Notes: a model not told the origin generated them from the sequence alone. A stretch of 64,000 bases of DNA from Coriobacteriaceae bacterium (GCA_025992855.1 DAJPGB010000001.1:1798001-1862000); one strand, 5' to 3'; positions 1 to 8,502 are shown, counted from the first letter of the stretch. Made by a program: numbers and translations.

Positions 1-1
1 C

Positions 2-952
2 GCTGCGCGCGACTCACGCGTTCGAGTGATCAATAAGGCAAACCAGGGTTACGGCGCAACCTGCAATCTGGGCATTCGCGAGGCAAAGGGCGACTGGATT
101 GCCATCCTCGAGCCCGATGACTGGATCGAGCCCGGAATGTACTCCGACACGCTTGCCTTTGCCAAGCGCGAATTTGGCGATCCGAACAAGCTCGATATTA
201 TTGAGACCCCGTATTGGATCATTCGCAACCCCGATACCCCCCAAGAGGTCAAACTACATTGCGCATATCGCGGTCGCATCAAACCGCCTCGGCAACCGTT
301 CACCATTCACGACGCTCCACACCTGCTGGCCCATCATCCGTCCATTTGGTCGGCAATCTATCGTCGCGACTTCCTGTTGCAAAACAATATCTGGTTTAAG
401 GAAATCCCCGGTGCGGGCTGGGCAGATAATCCATTCCTTGTCGAAACGCTATGCCAGGCAAAGGCGATCGCTTACTGGCCCAAGCCGTATTACTGCTATC
501 GCGAGGAAACACCCGAAAAGGCGGCCGCTCTGGCCAAGCGTGACCCCTTGATGCCGTTTAATCGCTGGAACGATATGGTCGATATTCTTGAGCGGCTCAA
601 CGTCACCGACTCCGCCGTCTGGACACCGCAAATCACACGCGGCTTCACCTATATGGGCATCATGATTGAGCACACCGGAATTGAGGGGCATCCCGAAATC
701 GAGCGGGCGATCCACAGGATGTTCGAACGCATGCCACAAGAGCTGGTATTTGCCAATCCCCGCGTTACCCCTGCGGCCAAAAAGCTCTATGCCGAGTATA
801 TGGGCATCGCCAATCCTAAAATCAGCTACAGCGCATACGCCAAGGACCTCGTGGGCGAGGGCTTGTATAACGTATGGAACAAGGGGCCCAAGCAAACTCT
901 AAAAATGATTACATCCCACTTTGGCTCATACAACGCACGCGTTGGAAAATAA
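2..952 (+). CDS. Family 2 glycosyltransferase, 5'-truncated by window edge
   Basis: The frame is open from base 2 with no credible start, so the gene begins upstream; 316 residues are visible. The segment NQGYGATCNLGIREAKGDW followed by ILEPDDW is the classic GT-A nucleotide-sugar binding region of GT2 enzymes, with EPDD acting as the DXD-like metal/UDP-sugar motif. Such enzymes transfer a sugar from a nucleotide donor to a lipid- or glycan-linked acceptor at the cytoplasmic face. The remaining 250 residues have no membrane segment. The gene ends 4 bp before the acyltransferase start, so the two are probably co-transcribed in a surface polysaccharide or teichoic-acid-like cluster. Donor and acceptor cannot be deduced. 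Confidence 0.85.
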   Translation, partial: AARDSRVRVINKANQGYGATCNLGIREAKGDWIAILEPDDWIEPGMYSDTLAFAKREFGDPNKLDIIETPYWIIRNPDTPQEVKLHCAYRGRIKPPRQPFTIHDAPHLLAHHPSIWSAIYRRDFLLQNNIWFKEIPGAGWADNPFLVETLCQAKAIAYWPKPYYCYREETPEKAAALAKRDPLMPFNRWNDMVDILERLNVTDSAVWTPQITRGFTYMGIMIEHTGIEGHPEIERAIHRMFERMPQELVFANPRVTPAAKKLYAEYMGIANPKISYSAYAKDLVGEGLYNVWNKGPKQTLKMITSHFGSYNARVGK

Positions 953-956
953 ACAA

Positions 957-2087
957 ATGGGGGCAAAAGCAGAAAGAATCATATCCACCGAAGCGCTGCG
1001 TTTGGTCGCGGTCGCCGGCATCGCGGTGTTCCACACCTTTCAGTGGACCTTCCAAGCCGTCTGCGTCGGCGCCGTGGAATATGCCCCACTTGCGATGTTC
1101 CCCTATTCCGGCGTACTCGGTTTTATTAACTTGCTTGGCTGCTGGGCCAACGAGGTCTTCTTTATGATCTCGGGCTATTTTCTCATCGCTTCGGCCGCGC
1201 GTGCTTGGGACGGTGGAGCAACGTGGAAGTCGCAAATGCAACGGACGGCGCAGCGCCTTGGCAAGGTCATTATGCCCACTGCGTTTTATTGCCTCGTGGC
1301 GCTCGCGTGGTCCACGGTCGTCTCACCCATTCCCGATGTTACCCTCAATACGCACTATTGGTACACGCTTGGGCTTGAGTTTATCTGGGTCTATGCCGCC
1401 ACAGTTTTCATGGCGCCATGGTTTGGACTGGCCAAGAGCCGACTCTCCCAGAAAACCTACACGACGACGGTCATCGCCGTTGGCATCCTCGCATTTGTTG
1501 TTAACGGGTATTTGGCCGCCATGAGTACGACAAGCGCCGGCGAGTTTTCTTGGCTCCAGAAGCTCATGAGCGCTGCCACGTACGTAATCGCGTTTTTGAT
1601 CGGCGGGCTGCTCCGCGACATTACCGACGCCATGGATTCGGACAGGGCGGACGCCTTGGGCATGCGGTCACTCACAGCGGTTTTGGCGCTCGCCACCATC
1701 CTGGAAGGAGCACTCTCCTTCACCGGCAACCTCACGGCGATGGCAGTCCTCTCCTACAAATCAACCTCGTTGATCTCGTTTGCCCTCGCTGCCGCCTCCC
1801 TGCTCTTTGCGGCGACCCGGCGCAGTGCGTCAGGCAATCCGCGGACTGCAGGCGTCATTGTCACCTTATCGACCGCCACGCTCGGTTTCTATGTGATGCA
1901 GTCGCTCACCAGTAGCCTGTGGCGTCCCGTCTTCAATACGTTGCTTGCAAACATACTGGTCAGCGAAAACAGCCCGGCAGCTATATGTATCATCACGGGT
2001 ACCATCATTAGCATCGTCTTTGCTCTGGCGCTCCTCATCATCGATGCAGCTAGAAGCCTTATCGTTCGCAAGCTCAAACGGCAATAG
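957..2087 (+). CDS. Acyltransferase 3 family membrane protein
   Basis: This 376-residue protein has about ten hydrophobic segments. Its N-terminus (RIISTEALRLVAVAGIAVFH) is the usual first helix and His of acyltransferase-3 (OafA/WecH-type) enzymes, which acetylate or succinylate extracytoplasmic sugars. NEVFFMISGYFL is the conserved second-helix motif. I chose the ATG at 957 over an in-frame TTG at 921 because 957 lies 4 bp after the upstream glycosyltransferase stop, whereas 921 would overlap it by 32 bp; the ribosome binding site is weak (GGAAA). The neighbouring glycosyltransferases imply it decorates the same surface glycan. Confidence 0.85.
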   Translation: MGAKAERIISTEALRLVAVAGIAVFHTFQWTFQAVCVGAVEYAPLAMFPYSGVLGFINLLGCWANEVFFMISGYFLIASAARAWDGGATWKSQMQRTAQRLGKVIMPTAFYCLVALAWSTVVSPIPDVTLNTHYWYTLGLEFIWVYAATVFMAPWFGLAKSRLSQKTYTTTVIAVGILAFVVNGYLAAMSTTSAGEFSWLQKLMSAATYVIAFLIGGLLRDITDAMDSDRADALGMRSLTAVLALATILEGALSFTGNLTAMAVLSYKSTSLISFALAAASLLFAATRRSASGNPRTAGVIVTLSTATLGFYVMQSLTSSLWRPVFNTLLANILVSENSPAAICIITGTIISIVFALALLIIDAARSLIVRKLKRQ

Positions 2088-2151
2088 ACACGCTGCCGTC
2101 AGACGCCAAAGCCGCTACAGCCGTGGCAGGTTCCTGCGTTTTATTCAAAGC

Positions 2152-2182
2152 TTGCCGCCAAGGTGCGCCGAGCCTTTACAAT
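2152..2182 (+). promoter_or_regulatory. Possible promoter for the second glycosyltransferase gene
   Basis: TTGCCG (2152-2157) and TACAAT (2177-2182) are separated by 19 bp, about 75 bp ahead of the start at 2258. The -10 is good, the spacing is long, and nothing else in this 170-bp gap explains expression of the downstream gene. This is a weak inference. Confidence 0.3.
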
Positions 2183-2257
2183 AGGACAGTCCCAAGGACG
2201 TATTCGATAGCTTCCGCGCTGCACTCACCCGCCGCGCGTGAAAGGATATATTGCCCC

Positions 2258-3277
2258 ATGCCTTCAACCCTTCCCGCTCCCATCGATAAGCTCGCCATTG
2301 TCGTCGTTACGTACAAGCGCCAGGAACTCCTGGCCAACTTGTTCGACTCCATGACCGAGCTTACGGCAGCGCCCTGGCGCATCGTGATCGTCGATAACGA
2401 GAATTCGCGTGAGACCGAGGCCATGTGCACCGCATTCAACGAGCGCCTGGCCAACCTGTGGGGCATCGACACCGAGCAGCCCGACGCGCAGGGCGGCACC
2501 GACCGCGTCATCTACGCCCCGCAGCTCGAAAACGGCGGCGGTGCAGGTGGCTTCTCCGCCGGCACCAAATGCGCCTACGACCTGGGCGCCCAGTGGTTCT
2601 GGGTGATGGACGACGACGTGCTCGTCATCCCCGAAGGCATCGAGCGTCTTGCCAAGTGGACCGACCGCTACGATGTTATCCAGGGTTCGCGCCTGGACTT
2701 TGACGGCGGCGCCTTCTTTTGGCAATACCAACTCATCCTTTCGCTCGGCATTCCCAACCCTGTCGCCAAGTGGGACTTGGGCCCCGAGGGCTACCGCACC
2801 ATGAACCAGCTGTGCTTTGAGGGCGGCATGTTCTCGCGCCGCGTGGTCGACAAGATCGGCCTGCCCGATGCGCGATTCTTCATCTACGGCGACGATGCCT
2901 GCTATGGCTACGTGGCCAGCCAGCACTTCCCCGCCGCCGTTGTTGCCGACGTGGTGCTCAAGCGCGCCCGCGCCGTCTCTAACTGGGACATCGCCGGCAA
3001 GCGCCAGCTCAACTCTACGAGCGACACCAACCGCTACTACATCATGCGCAACCGCGGTTATCTGGCACGCTACATGCAGATCTACGGCGACTACCACCCC
3101 GTGCTGTTCCGTCTGGGCAACGCCGCGACCTTCTGCAAGGAATTCATTCGCCTGGCCGCCGTTGACAAGTGCTTTAAGACCGGTATTCCGGCGCTGCGCC
3201 GTGGCATGAAGGACGCTCGCAAGATCGTTAAGGATCCCAACTGGAAGCCCATGCCGCCCATGAAGGACGCGGAGTAA
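2258..3277 (+). CDS. Family 2 glycosyltransferase, galactofuranosyltransferase-like
   Basis: The 339-residue GT-A enzyme opens with LAIVVVTYKRQELL. It carries NGGGAGGFSAG, then WVMDDDVLV near residue 117 as the metal-binding DXD, and FIYGDDACYGYV later. The GGAGGF...DDD...W(G/D)DD arrangement is typical of GlfT-like galactofuranosyl- and rhamnosyltransferases in Actinomycetota, which build cell-wall or surface galactans. The start at 2258 is supported by GAAAGGA 11 bp upstream; a longer frame from 2123 lacks a ribosome binding site and looks non-coding. It is the last gene of the glycan cluster and converges on the next gene with only 24 bp between stops. The sugar specificity is inferred. 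Confidence 0.85.
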   Translation: MPSTLPAPIDKLAIVVVTYKRQELLANLFDSMTELTAAPWRIVIVDNENSRETEAMCTAFNERLANLWGIDTEQPDAQGGTDRVIYAPQLENGGGAGGFSAGTKCAYDLGAQWFWVMDDDVLVIPEGIERLAKWTDRYDVIQGSRLDFDGGAFFWQYQLILSLGIPNPVAKWDLGPEGYRTMNQLCFEGGMFSRRVVDKIGLPDARFFIYGDDACYGYVASQHFPAAVVADVVLKRARAVSNWDIAGKRQLNSTSDTNRYYIMRNRGYLARYMQIYGDYHPVLFRLGNAATFCKEFIRLAAVDKCFKTGIPALRRGMKDARKIVKDPNWKPMPPMKDAE

Positions 3278-3301
3278 CGGAAGCCGGAAACACCTCGGCG
3301 C

Positions 3302-5098
3302 TTAGAGCCGCTGGCACACCGTAGCCACATGCTGCCCATCAAAACCGAACCCCCAGCGCATGCGACCCACGCCGGGGCGCGGCACACGGATTTCGTCGAT
3401 GCCGTCGCGCTCTATGTCGAGTAGCGCCTGCACGGCAAGCAATTCCAGGCCCAGCGCATCCGCGCCGGGGTCATACATCATGTTGATCGTTATCAGCGGA
3501 CGTTCATCGAGCATACCGATCGTATCGGCTATGTCGGACACAGCGCCCGTAGGAAAAACCTGGATGTCCCAGCGATCCGCGCCACACTTTCGCCTCGAGG
3601 CAGGATTGGCATAGCCCGGCAATCCAAAGCAGAGTCCTTGCAAGAGTAGGTGATATGGCAGCGGTGTATCTGGGTCGGTCGCACCGATTCCCGCATCTCC
3701 CAAGATGCGGCTTAGCGCCCGCCTCACGGTATCCTCGTTCCCATGGCACAGCCCGTCGCGAAACGCATCGACGTCTCGAATGTCTTCTGCAGCGCACTCA
3801 AACCACTCAATAATCACTAGACGCAAGGCCTGGCGAAGCTCGTTATTGGGCAATCGCAAAGCACGGAGGCGATCGCCATGCTCTGGCTCCTCAGTCATAT
3901 CCGTCGTGAGAAAACCGGACAGATACAGCGCTGTCCACATGCCATCGTCAGACGAGGCCTCTGCCCCTGCAGCGCCCAAACAAAGCGGGACCTCAGCGCA
4001 CCCATGGGCCTCGAGCAAATCAAACAAGACCGAAAGGCGGTCGAGATTCCACCCGGCAACTACCCTACTCAGGCAATCCGCATACCCATACAGATCGGCG
4101 CGCACAGGCGCCGTGCAACCTCGGTCCAGAAACCCGATCACACGCGCTGGACTCGAGCAATAGACCCTACCAAACCGATATCCCTCGAGCCATTCACGCG
4201 CATCATCCAGGTATCCCTCGCGCCCAGCATGATTCAACAGAGCCTGGACCTCGGCATCCGAAAAGCCGAACCAACGGTCACACCACGTCGAAAGCGGCGT
4301 CGACAGACAATACGAGCAGCCATGCAAAGAAAGCGCCGCTTCGGCAGGGCCGGAATACTCCCCCATCAGACACGTCAGCCGCAACGAATCGCGCGCAGTG
4401 GCAATGGCGTCGAACAGCACGCGATCGAATAGCCCTGCCGGATCGGCGCCGGAAGCGTCCCTCGCGCTCGCACGGCCCAACCACGCCGCGTCGTACCCAT
4501 CAACGAGCAATACAACCTGCTCATCGCAGGCCATCTCCAGCAGCTCAATGAGCACGCCAAGCACCGAGGCGACCTCATCCTCGCTCGCCGCGCCACGCGC
4601 AACGCGTTCGATGTGACGCACCTTGTCTCGAGCTAAATCCGGAGCCTCCAAAAGCGCCAGCAGGCGGACGCACTCGCCCGAAAGAGCATCGCGCACGACG
4701 TCGGCAATAGCGGCGCCACGCCTCGCAGCGCCAGAAAAGTCCAGCGATATCACCGGATAGCAAGCGTACTCATCCCGATAGCGCCCGCCGTCTGCATCCC
4801 AAATCTGAGCATCGGCAAACAAACGCTGACCAGCGCGACTGACCGCTGGACGCTCCAGAAAAGCCCTGAGCATCGACAAGTTCATGCTCTTGCCAAAACC
4901 CTCGGGTCGACAGCACACCACAACGGACGCTTCGCAGTCCAACACATCTGCAATAAACATGGTCTTGTCAACCAGCGTGCAACGACCAATGGCATCGGCA
5001 AAATCATGCACACCGACCGGCAAAACCGCATCATCGACATGGTTGACAAGCCGTACGCCAAAAGTATCGTCACTGTTGCAATACTCCTGTTCAGACAC
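3302..5098 (-). CDS. AAA-ATPase-like / DUF1703-type protein with degenerate active sites
   Basis: The architecture matches the large bacterial family with an N-terminal 'AAA-ATPase-like' domain and a C-terminal PD-(D/E)XK-type DUF1703 domain, common in gut anaerobes and of unknown role. FADAIGRCTLVDKTMFI is the typical entry. RPEGFGKSMNLSML (residues 64-77) is the P-loop, where the family usually has RPRRFGKT. VVLLVDGYD (195-203) is Walker B, where the family has DEYD: the catalytic Glu is Gly here. The C-terminal part ends around NMMYDPGADALG without a recognisable GR.D...E.K nuclease core, so ATPase and nuclease activity are both doubtful. The start is GTG, with AGGGAGAAG about 8 bp upstream. 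It is 598 residues long and stands alone. Confidence 0.8.
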   Translation of the reverse strand: MSEQEYCNSDDTFGVRLVNHVDDAVLPVGVHDFADAIGRCTLVDKTMFIADVLDCEASVVVCCRPEGFGKSMNLSMLRAFLERPAVSRAGQRLFADAQIWDADGGRYRDEYACYPVISLDFSGAARRGAAIADVVRDALSGECVRLLALLEAPDLARDKVRHIERVARGAASEDEVASVLGVLIELLEMACDEQVVLLVDGYDAAWLGRASARDASGADPAGLFDRVLFDAIATARDSLRLTCLMGEYSGPAEAALSLHGCSYCLSTPLSTWCDRWFGFSDAEVQALLNHAGREGYLDDAREWLEGYRFGRVYCSSPARVIGFLDRGCTAPVRADLYGYADCLSRVVAGWNLDRLSVLFDLLEAHGCAEVPLCLGAAGAEASSDDGMWTALYLSGFLTTDMTEEPEHGDRLRALRLPNNELRQALRLVIIEWFECAAEDIRDVDAFRDGLCHGNEDTVRRALSRILGDAGIGATDPDTPLPYHLLLQGLCFGLPGYANPASRRKCGADRWDIQVFPTGAVSDIADTIGMLDERPLITINMMYDPGADALGLELLAVQALLDIERDGIDEIRVPRPGVGRMRWGFGFDGQHVATVCQRL

Positions 5099-5301
5099 CG
5101 TAACTTCTCCCTAAAACGCAGCACGAAGCCCATTGTAGCGAGCAGTTCAATTGCAACGCTGGATCCGTGCAAAGGCATCGGGCAACGGTAGGAACAAAGG
5201 CCTTGAGGGAGCATAACAAATCGTTGTGCAACAAAATGGTGCCCGATGCAACTGCACCGGCCCCCATTGCGAATCTTTAGTTGTCGGGCAACCGAAAGGG
5301 A

Positions 5302-7080
5302 CTACTCCTCGGAGTCGTTCTGCCCAGCAGCCTTCTTTTGCTGATCGAGCTTATGCTTGCCACTCACAATAGACGTGGCACCCAGCGTGGCCAAGCTTGC
5401 ACTGGCAAGGCTCGCCATAACGATAAGGTCGCCCGTCTTGGGCATGTTACCGCCAGATGACTTGGTCGTTGTAGTCGTCGTGGTTGTAGTGGTCACCGTC
5501 TTGGAGTCATTTTGCTCTTGGACCTGGTTGTCAGTACCGCTCTTGTCGTCGTCTTCGGGCTGTTTCTTTTCGCCCTCGGTCTTACCCTCGTCCTTCTTCT
5601 GAGTGGACTTGTCGTCCTTCTCCTCAGAGCTAGAACCCTTATCAGATTCGGTCTTCTCGGAAGCCTTGTCCTTGGAGTCGCCCTTTGCGGCCTCGGTCTT
5701 TTCCGTGGAAACCTGATCAGAGTTGTCCTTGTTCTGGGTCGAGCCATTATTGACTCCAGCCATCAGCGAAGAGCCCAGCGTAGAACCAAGCTGCTCGGAG
5801 AAAGAAGGCTTCTTGTCCGGCGAAGCAACGGGAGCGTCCGGCGCCTTATTCGAGTCGTCCTTGGAAGCATCGGAATCAGGGGCTGCGTCAGAGCCGGAGC
5901 CGTTGTTAGAGCCGGTGTCAACGGACGAATCGCTCGAGCCGGTAGATGAGTTAGAGGTGTCAGCGCCAGTCGAACCAGAAGCGTCGCTGTCCGTATTGCC
6001 GGCAGAGCTTGAAGGCGAATCGCCCGCAGCAGAGCCGTTCAAATTGGAGCCGTTCGGGGTAGAGCCGTCGTTGGTAGTGCCACCAGCAGAGCCATTACCG
6101 TCAGCATCGGTCGAGGGCGCATCCATCCTGTCATCGTTGGCGTCGTCACTCGAGTCGTCATTCGAATCAGGTGTCGGCGAGGGCACCGGCGTAGGCTCGG
6201 GCTGCACGGGCGTCGCAGCGGCAGCCTCATCCTCGGCGATAAAAACCAAGCAGTCCTTCAGCTCGTTGCGGTAGCGGATCTTCCAGCCCTCATGATACTG
6301 GGGCTGACTTGAAAACTTGGTGGCGACATTGTTGACCACGCTATTGGAGAGCACCGTCACAAACTCGCGGTCGGACATATCGTTGGAAAGATTCGCCCAG
6401 CGGAAGAAGTCTCTGCAGCCACCGGTACCGCACATGTTGGTGATGCTCCACACCATGCCCTTGACGCAATCGGCGCGGCCGGAGATGTCAATGCCAAGAG
6501 CGCTCTTAAGCCACGCCTCGGTCACCGCATAGTACGAGTTGTACGCATAGGCATCTTGAAGTGCTGAGAACTCAACAGGATCGGTGTTATAAGCACCTTG
6601 GAAGGCATCCTGCGCGATATGGCCCAGCTCGGTGAGCTGGCCGTTCTCGTACATGGCATTGCTCGTGTTGGAAATCTCGCTGCCGCGATCAATCGCATCC
6701 TTGAGCATGCTGTATTTTTCGGGGTTGTAGTTGTAGGCCTGCTTCATAAACGGAATGAGCGACCAACGGCGGTCGAACTGGTAATAGCCCAGCGCGTTGT
6801 AGCCGTCACCATACGAAAAGCCCTGGTTATAGTTGCCGTGGCTCTCGTATTTGGTGAAGTACTTCATCTCGGCGGTCACGTTGACAAACGAAACGCCCTG
6901 AACCGACCTCAGCACGCCCGAGAAGGATTGCTGGGTGTAAAGGCCCTTATCGATATCGGTGGCATCCGAGGCTACGCCCGGCGTGGGCTCCTCGGCAGCG
7001 GCGGGTGCCGGCGCGGAAACGGCGCCAAACGAAAGCGCCAGCGTCAGGCCCGCGACAATCGCGGAATGCTTGGGCTGCAT
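5302..7080 (-). CDS. Secreted, sortase-anchored wall protein with lysozyme-like N-terminal domain
   Basis: The 592-residue precursor has a signal peptide (MQPKHSAIVAGLTLALSFG... cleaved near APAAAEE). A globular domain of about 250 residues contains YESHGNYNQGFSYGDGYNALG and YYQFDRRWSL; this resembles a putative muramidase/'VgrG-related' domain seen in Coriobacteria and Firmicutes, with the first Glu a candidate catalytic acid. About 250 residues of Ser/Asp/Asn/Gly- then Lys/Glu-rich linker follow, then a run of ten Thr, then MPKTGD, a hydrophobic helix and KHKLDQQKK. MPKTG is an LPXTG-like sortase signal with Met for Leu. AGGGAGGATC precedes the ATG. The enzymatic role is inferred only. Confidence 0.8.
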   Translation of the reverse strand: MQPKHSAIVAGLTLALSFGAVSAPAPAAAEEPTPGVASDATDIDKGLYTQQSFSGVLRSVQGVSFVNVTAEMKYFTKYESHGNYNQGFSYGDGYNALGYYQFDRRWSLIPFMKQAYNYNPEKYSMLKDAIDRGSEISNTSNAMYENGQLTELGHIAQDAFQGAYNTDPVEFSALQDAYAYNSYYAVTEAWLKSALGIDISGRADCVKGMVWSITNMCGTGGCRDFFRWANLSNDMSDREFVTVLSNSVVNNVATKFSSQPQYHEGWKIRYRNELKDCLVFIAEDEAAAATPVQPEPTPVPSPTPDSNDDSSDDANDDRMDAPSTDADGNGSAGGTTNDGSTPNGSNLNGSAAGDSPSSSAGNTDSDASGSTGADTSNSSTGSSDSSVDTGSNNGSGSDAAPDSDASKDDSNKAPDAPVASPDKKPSFSEQLGSTLGSSLMAGVNNGSTQNKDNSDQVSTEKTEAAKGDSKDKASEKTESDKGSSSEEKDDKSTQKKDEGKTEGEKKQPEDDDKSGTDNQVQEQNDSKTVTTTTTTTTTTKSSGGNMPKTGDLIVMASLASASLATLGATSIVSGKHKLDQQKKAAGQNDSEE

Positions 7081-7208
7081 AAGATCCTCCCTGCATTGGT
7101 GTAGTTAAAGTTCAGTTTGCAAAGATAAAAATAAGTATTGCAGCTCGCCCGTTGTTACACAACAACCCCTCGGTAAACGGCAACAACCCTCCGCGAAATC
7201 TTAAGGAA

Positions 7209-7628
7209 TTAGACAAACTGGTCATCGGGCGCCAACAGAAGCTCGCCGTAACGTTTCGTCAGCCCGTCTCTCAACTGACAGAAAGCGGGAATATAGACGT
7301 TCAAGATGCGCTGAATCAAATCTTGAGCGAGCTTGTTGTCGTAGATATGGACGTTCGTATTGCGGTCTCTGAGCATATCCAGCCAGGCTGCCTCATCAAT
7401 AAAGTCGTAGAATCGGTAGGACTCCTTCAAGATGGCACGAGGAGACCCCGACGCGGCAAGTGTGGCGCCCTCATACTCGAGCAGACGCTTAAGGAGCTTC
7501 CAGCTCAGTTCAAATTGAAGATTGAACTTATTAATCAATCCACTCTGAACAAAATCATTGTTGAGATCCTGATTGGGCGCATCCTCAAGATTCGCCAAGG
7601 CGCTGGCAAAGTTCTCATATTTTTTCAT
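7209..7628 (-). CDS. HI0074/HepT-like HEPN protein (putative RNase toxin or nucleotidyltransferase partner)
   Basis: The 139-residue, all-helical protein matches the HI0074 family, the partner of MNT nucleotidyltransferases. RNTNVHIY fits the HEPN toxin motif RX4-6HXY exactly, and this motif is the catalytic RNase centre in HepT toxins. In characterised MntA/HepT pairs the antitoxin adenylylates the motif Tyr to silence the toxin. It overlaps the MNT gene by 14 bp, which indicates translational coupling. The order here is antitoxin-like gene first, toxin-like gene second. The family is clear; toxin function in this organism is an inference. Confidence 0.85.
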   Translation of the reverse strand: MKKYENFASALANLEDAPNQDLNNDFVQSGLINKFNLQFELSWKLLKRLLEYEGATLAASGSPRAILKESYRFYDFIDEAAWLDMLRDRNTNVHIYDNKLAQDLIQRILNVYIPAFCQLRDGLTKRYGELLLAPDDQFV

Positions 7629-7902
7629 ACAGAATCACACCATCCCTGGCAATTTCATCGAGCAATTGCTGCGATAAGGGCTCATCGAGATTGACGACAT
7701 CTACATCTAAAAGAGTATCAAGATGTTCCTCGATCAAATATGACAACCGGCCGAAATCCCGGCAACCTGCTACGGCGATGTCAATATCGCTCTTAGGCAA
7801 GTTGTCACCTCGAGCGCGGGAGCCAAACAGCACAACCTTCTCGGCGTCACATTCCCGAGCAAAAACTTCAATTTGCTTATACACCTTGTCGAGAGATGCC
7901 AT
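7615..7902 (-). CDS. Minimal nucleotidyltransferase (MntA-like antitoxin)
   Basis: This 95-residue MNT-domain protein has the complete signature GSX10DXD, seen as GSRARGDNLPKSDID, which coordinates Mg2+ and NTP in the DNA polymerase beta fold. The third carboxylate is probably in LDVDVVNLD. It is the usual antitoxin of HEPN-type toxins and transfers AMP to the toxin tyrosine. The start ATG lies 8 bp after the stop of the Rrf2 regulator, so it may be read as part of an rrf2-mnt-hepn transcript. The ribosome binding site is weak (TAGGG). Confidence 0.88.
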   Translation of the reverse strand: MASLDKVYKQIEVFARECDAEKVVLFGSRARGDNLPKSDIDIAVAGCRDFGRLSYLIEEHLDTLLDVDVVNLDEPLSQQLLDEIARDGVILYEKI

Positions 7903-7910
7903 TTGCAGCC

Positions 7911-8342
7911 CTACAGCTTAATGTCGAAGTTGATTTCGGGGACGGCGGCCAGGTCGGCCAACGTCACGCCGTCGACATAGTTCTCGATGACCTTGTCAAG
8001 GCCACGCCAGAACTTGACGGTGGAACACAAGTCACTGCGGGCGCAGCTGTTGTCGATGCCATCGCACGCCACCGGAGCCGTGCTGCCCTCAACGGCACGC
8101 AAGATGTCGCCGGCACGCACCTCGGCCGGGTCCTTGGCCATCATGTAGCCGCCGCCCTTGCCACGCACGCTCTTAAGCAGGTCCGCCTTCATAAGCGGAC
8201 GCACCAGCTGCTCCAAATACTTTTGCGAGATATGCTCGCGGTCGGCAACCTCGCGCAAGGCAATCTTGCCCTCGGCGTCGCCCAGCGCCGCGATATAGAT
8301 CATCAGTCGGAGGGCATAGCGGCCCTTGGAAGAAATGAGCAT
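7911..8342 (-). CDS. Rrf2/IscR-type transcriptional regulator with three Cys
   Basis: The 143-residue protein carries the Rrf2 winged helix (MLISSKGRYALRLMIYIA, then ISQKYLEQLVRPLMKADLL and VRGKGGGYMMAK). A C-terminal cluster C93-X6-C100-X5-C106 is nearly the spacing that binds a [2Fe-2S] cluster in IscR. It is divergent from sufCBDSU and separated from it by 224 bp holding two 31-bp palindromes, so it is most likely the Fe-S-sensing repressor of the suf operon and of itself. GGGAGGG lies just upstream of the ATG. The two MNT/HEPN genes follow immediately and could share its transcript. Confidence 0.9.
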   Translation of the reverse strand: MLISSKGRYALRLMIYIAALGDAEGKIALREVADREHISQKYLEQLVRPLMKADLLKSVRGKGGGYMMAKDPAEVRAGDILRAVEGSTAPVACDGIDNSCARSDLCSTVKFWRGLDKVIENYVDGVTLADLAAVPEINFDIKL

Positions 8343-8362
8343 ACCTACCCTCCCATCGCATC

Positions 8363-8393
8363 TGGGACAACATAACCAGGTTTGTTTGTCCCA
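8363..8393. promoter_or_regulatory. 31-bp palindromic operator, copy 1 (Rrf2-type)
   Basis: Arms TGGGACAA (8363-8370) and TTGTCCCA (8386-8393) are perfect inverted repeats around 15 bp that contain a second near-palindrome, AACCAGGTT. The site lies 21-51 bp upstream of the regulator ATG, where it would cover that gene's promoter or leader. The second site has the same arms and spacing. Binding by the adjacent Rrf2 protein is inferred. Confidence 0.75.
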
Positions 8394-8406
8394 AATTTAA
8401 AGTAAG

Positions 8407-8437
8407 TGGGACAAACACAACAGGTTATTTTGTCCCA
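8407..8437. promoter_or_regulatory. 31-bp palindromic operator, copy 2 (Rrf2-type)
   Basis: Arms TGGGACAA (8407-8414) and TTGTCCCA (8430-8437) are identical to those of copy 1 and have the same 15-bp spacing; the centre holds AACAGGTT. The two sites start 44 bp apart, about four helical turns, which would allow cooperative binding on one face of the DNA. Confidence 0.75.
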
Positions 8438-8474
8438 GAATTTGAAAAGTCGAGTGGATTAGTCGGGTTTTCCC

Positions 8475-8502
8475 TTGACTAACGCCGAACCCATAGTAAC
8501 TT
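8475..8502 (+). promoter_or_regulatory. Putative suf promoter
   Basis: TTGACT (8475-8480) is a good -35. The AT-rich TAGTAACTTTATT that follows offers a -10 such as TAACTT (8497-8502, 16-bp spacing). It lies downstream of both palindromes and 65 bp ahead of the sufC start. The -10 assignment is uncertain. Confidence 0.4.

Noticed and set aside
5461..5506. Poly-Thr tract as a phase-variable slippage site
   Set aside because: The Thr codons are mixed, not a perfect simple repeat, so slippage is unlikely.
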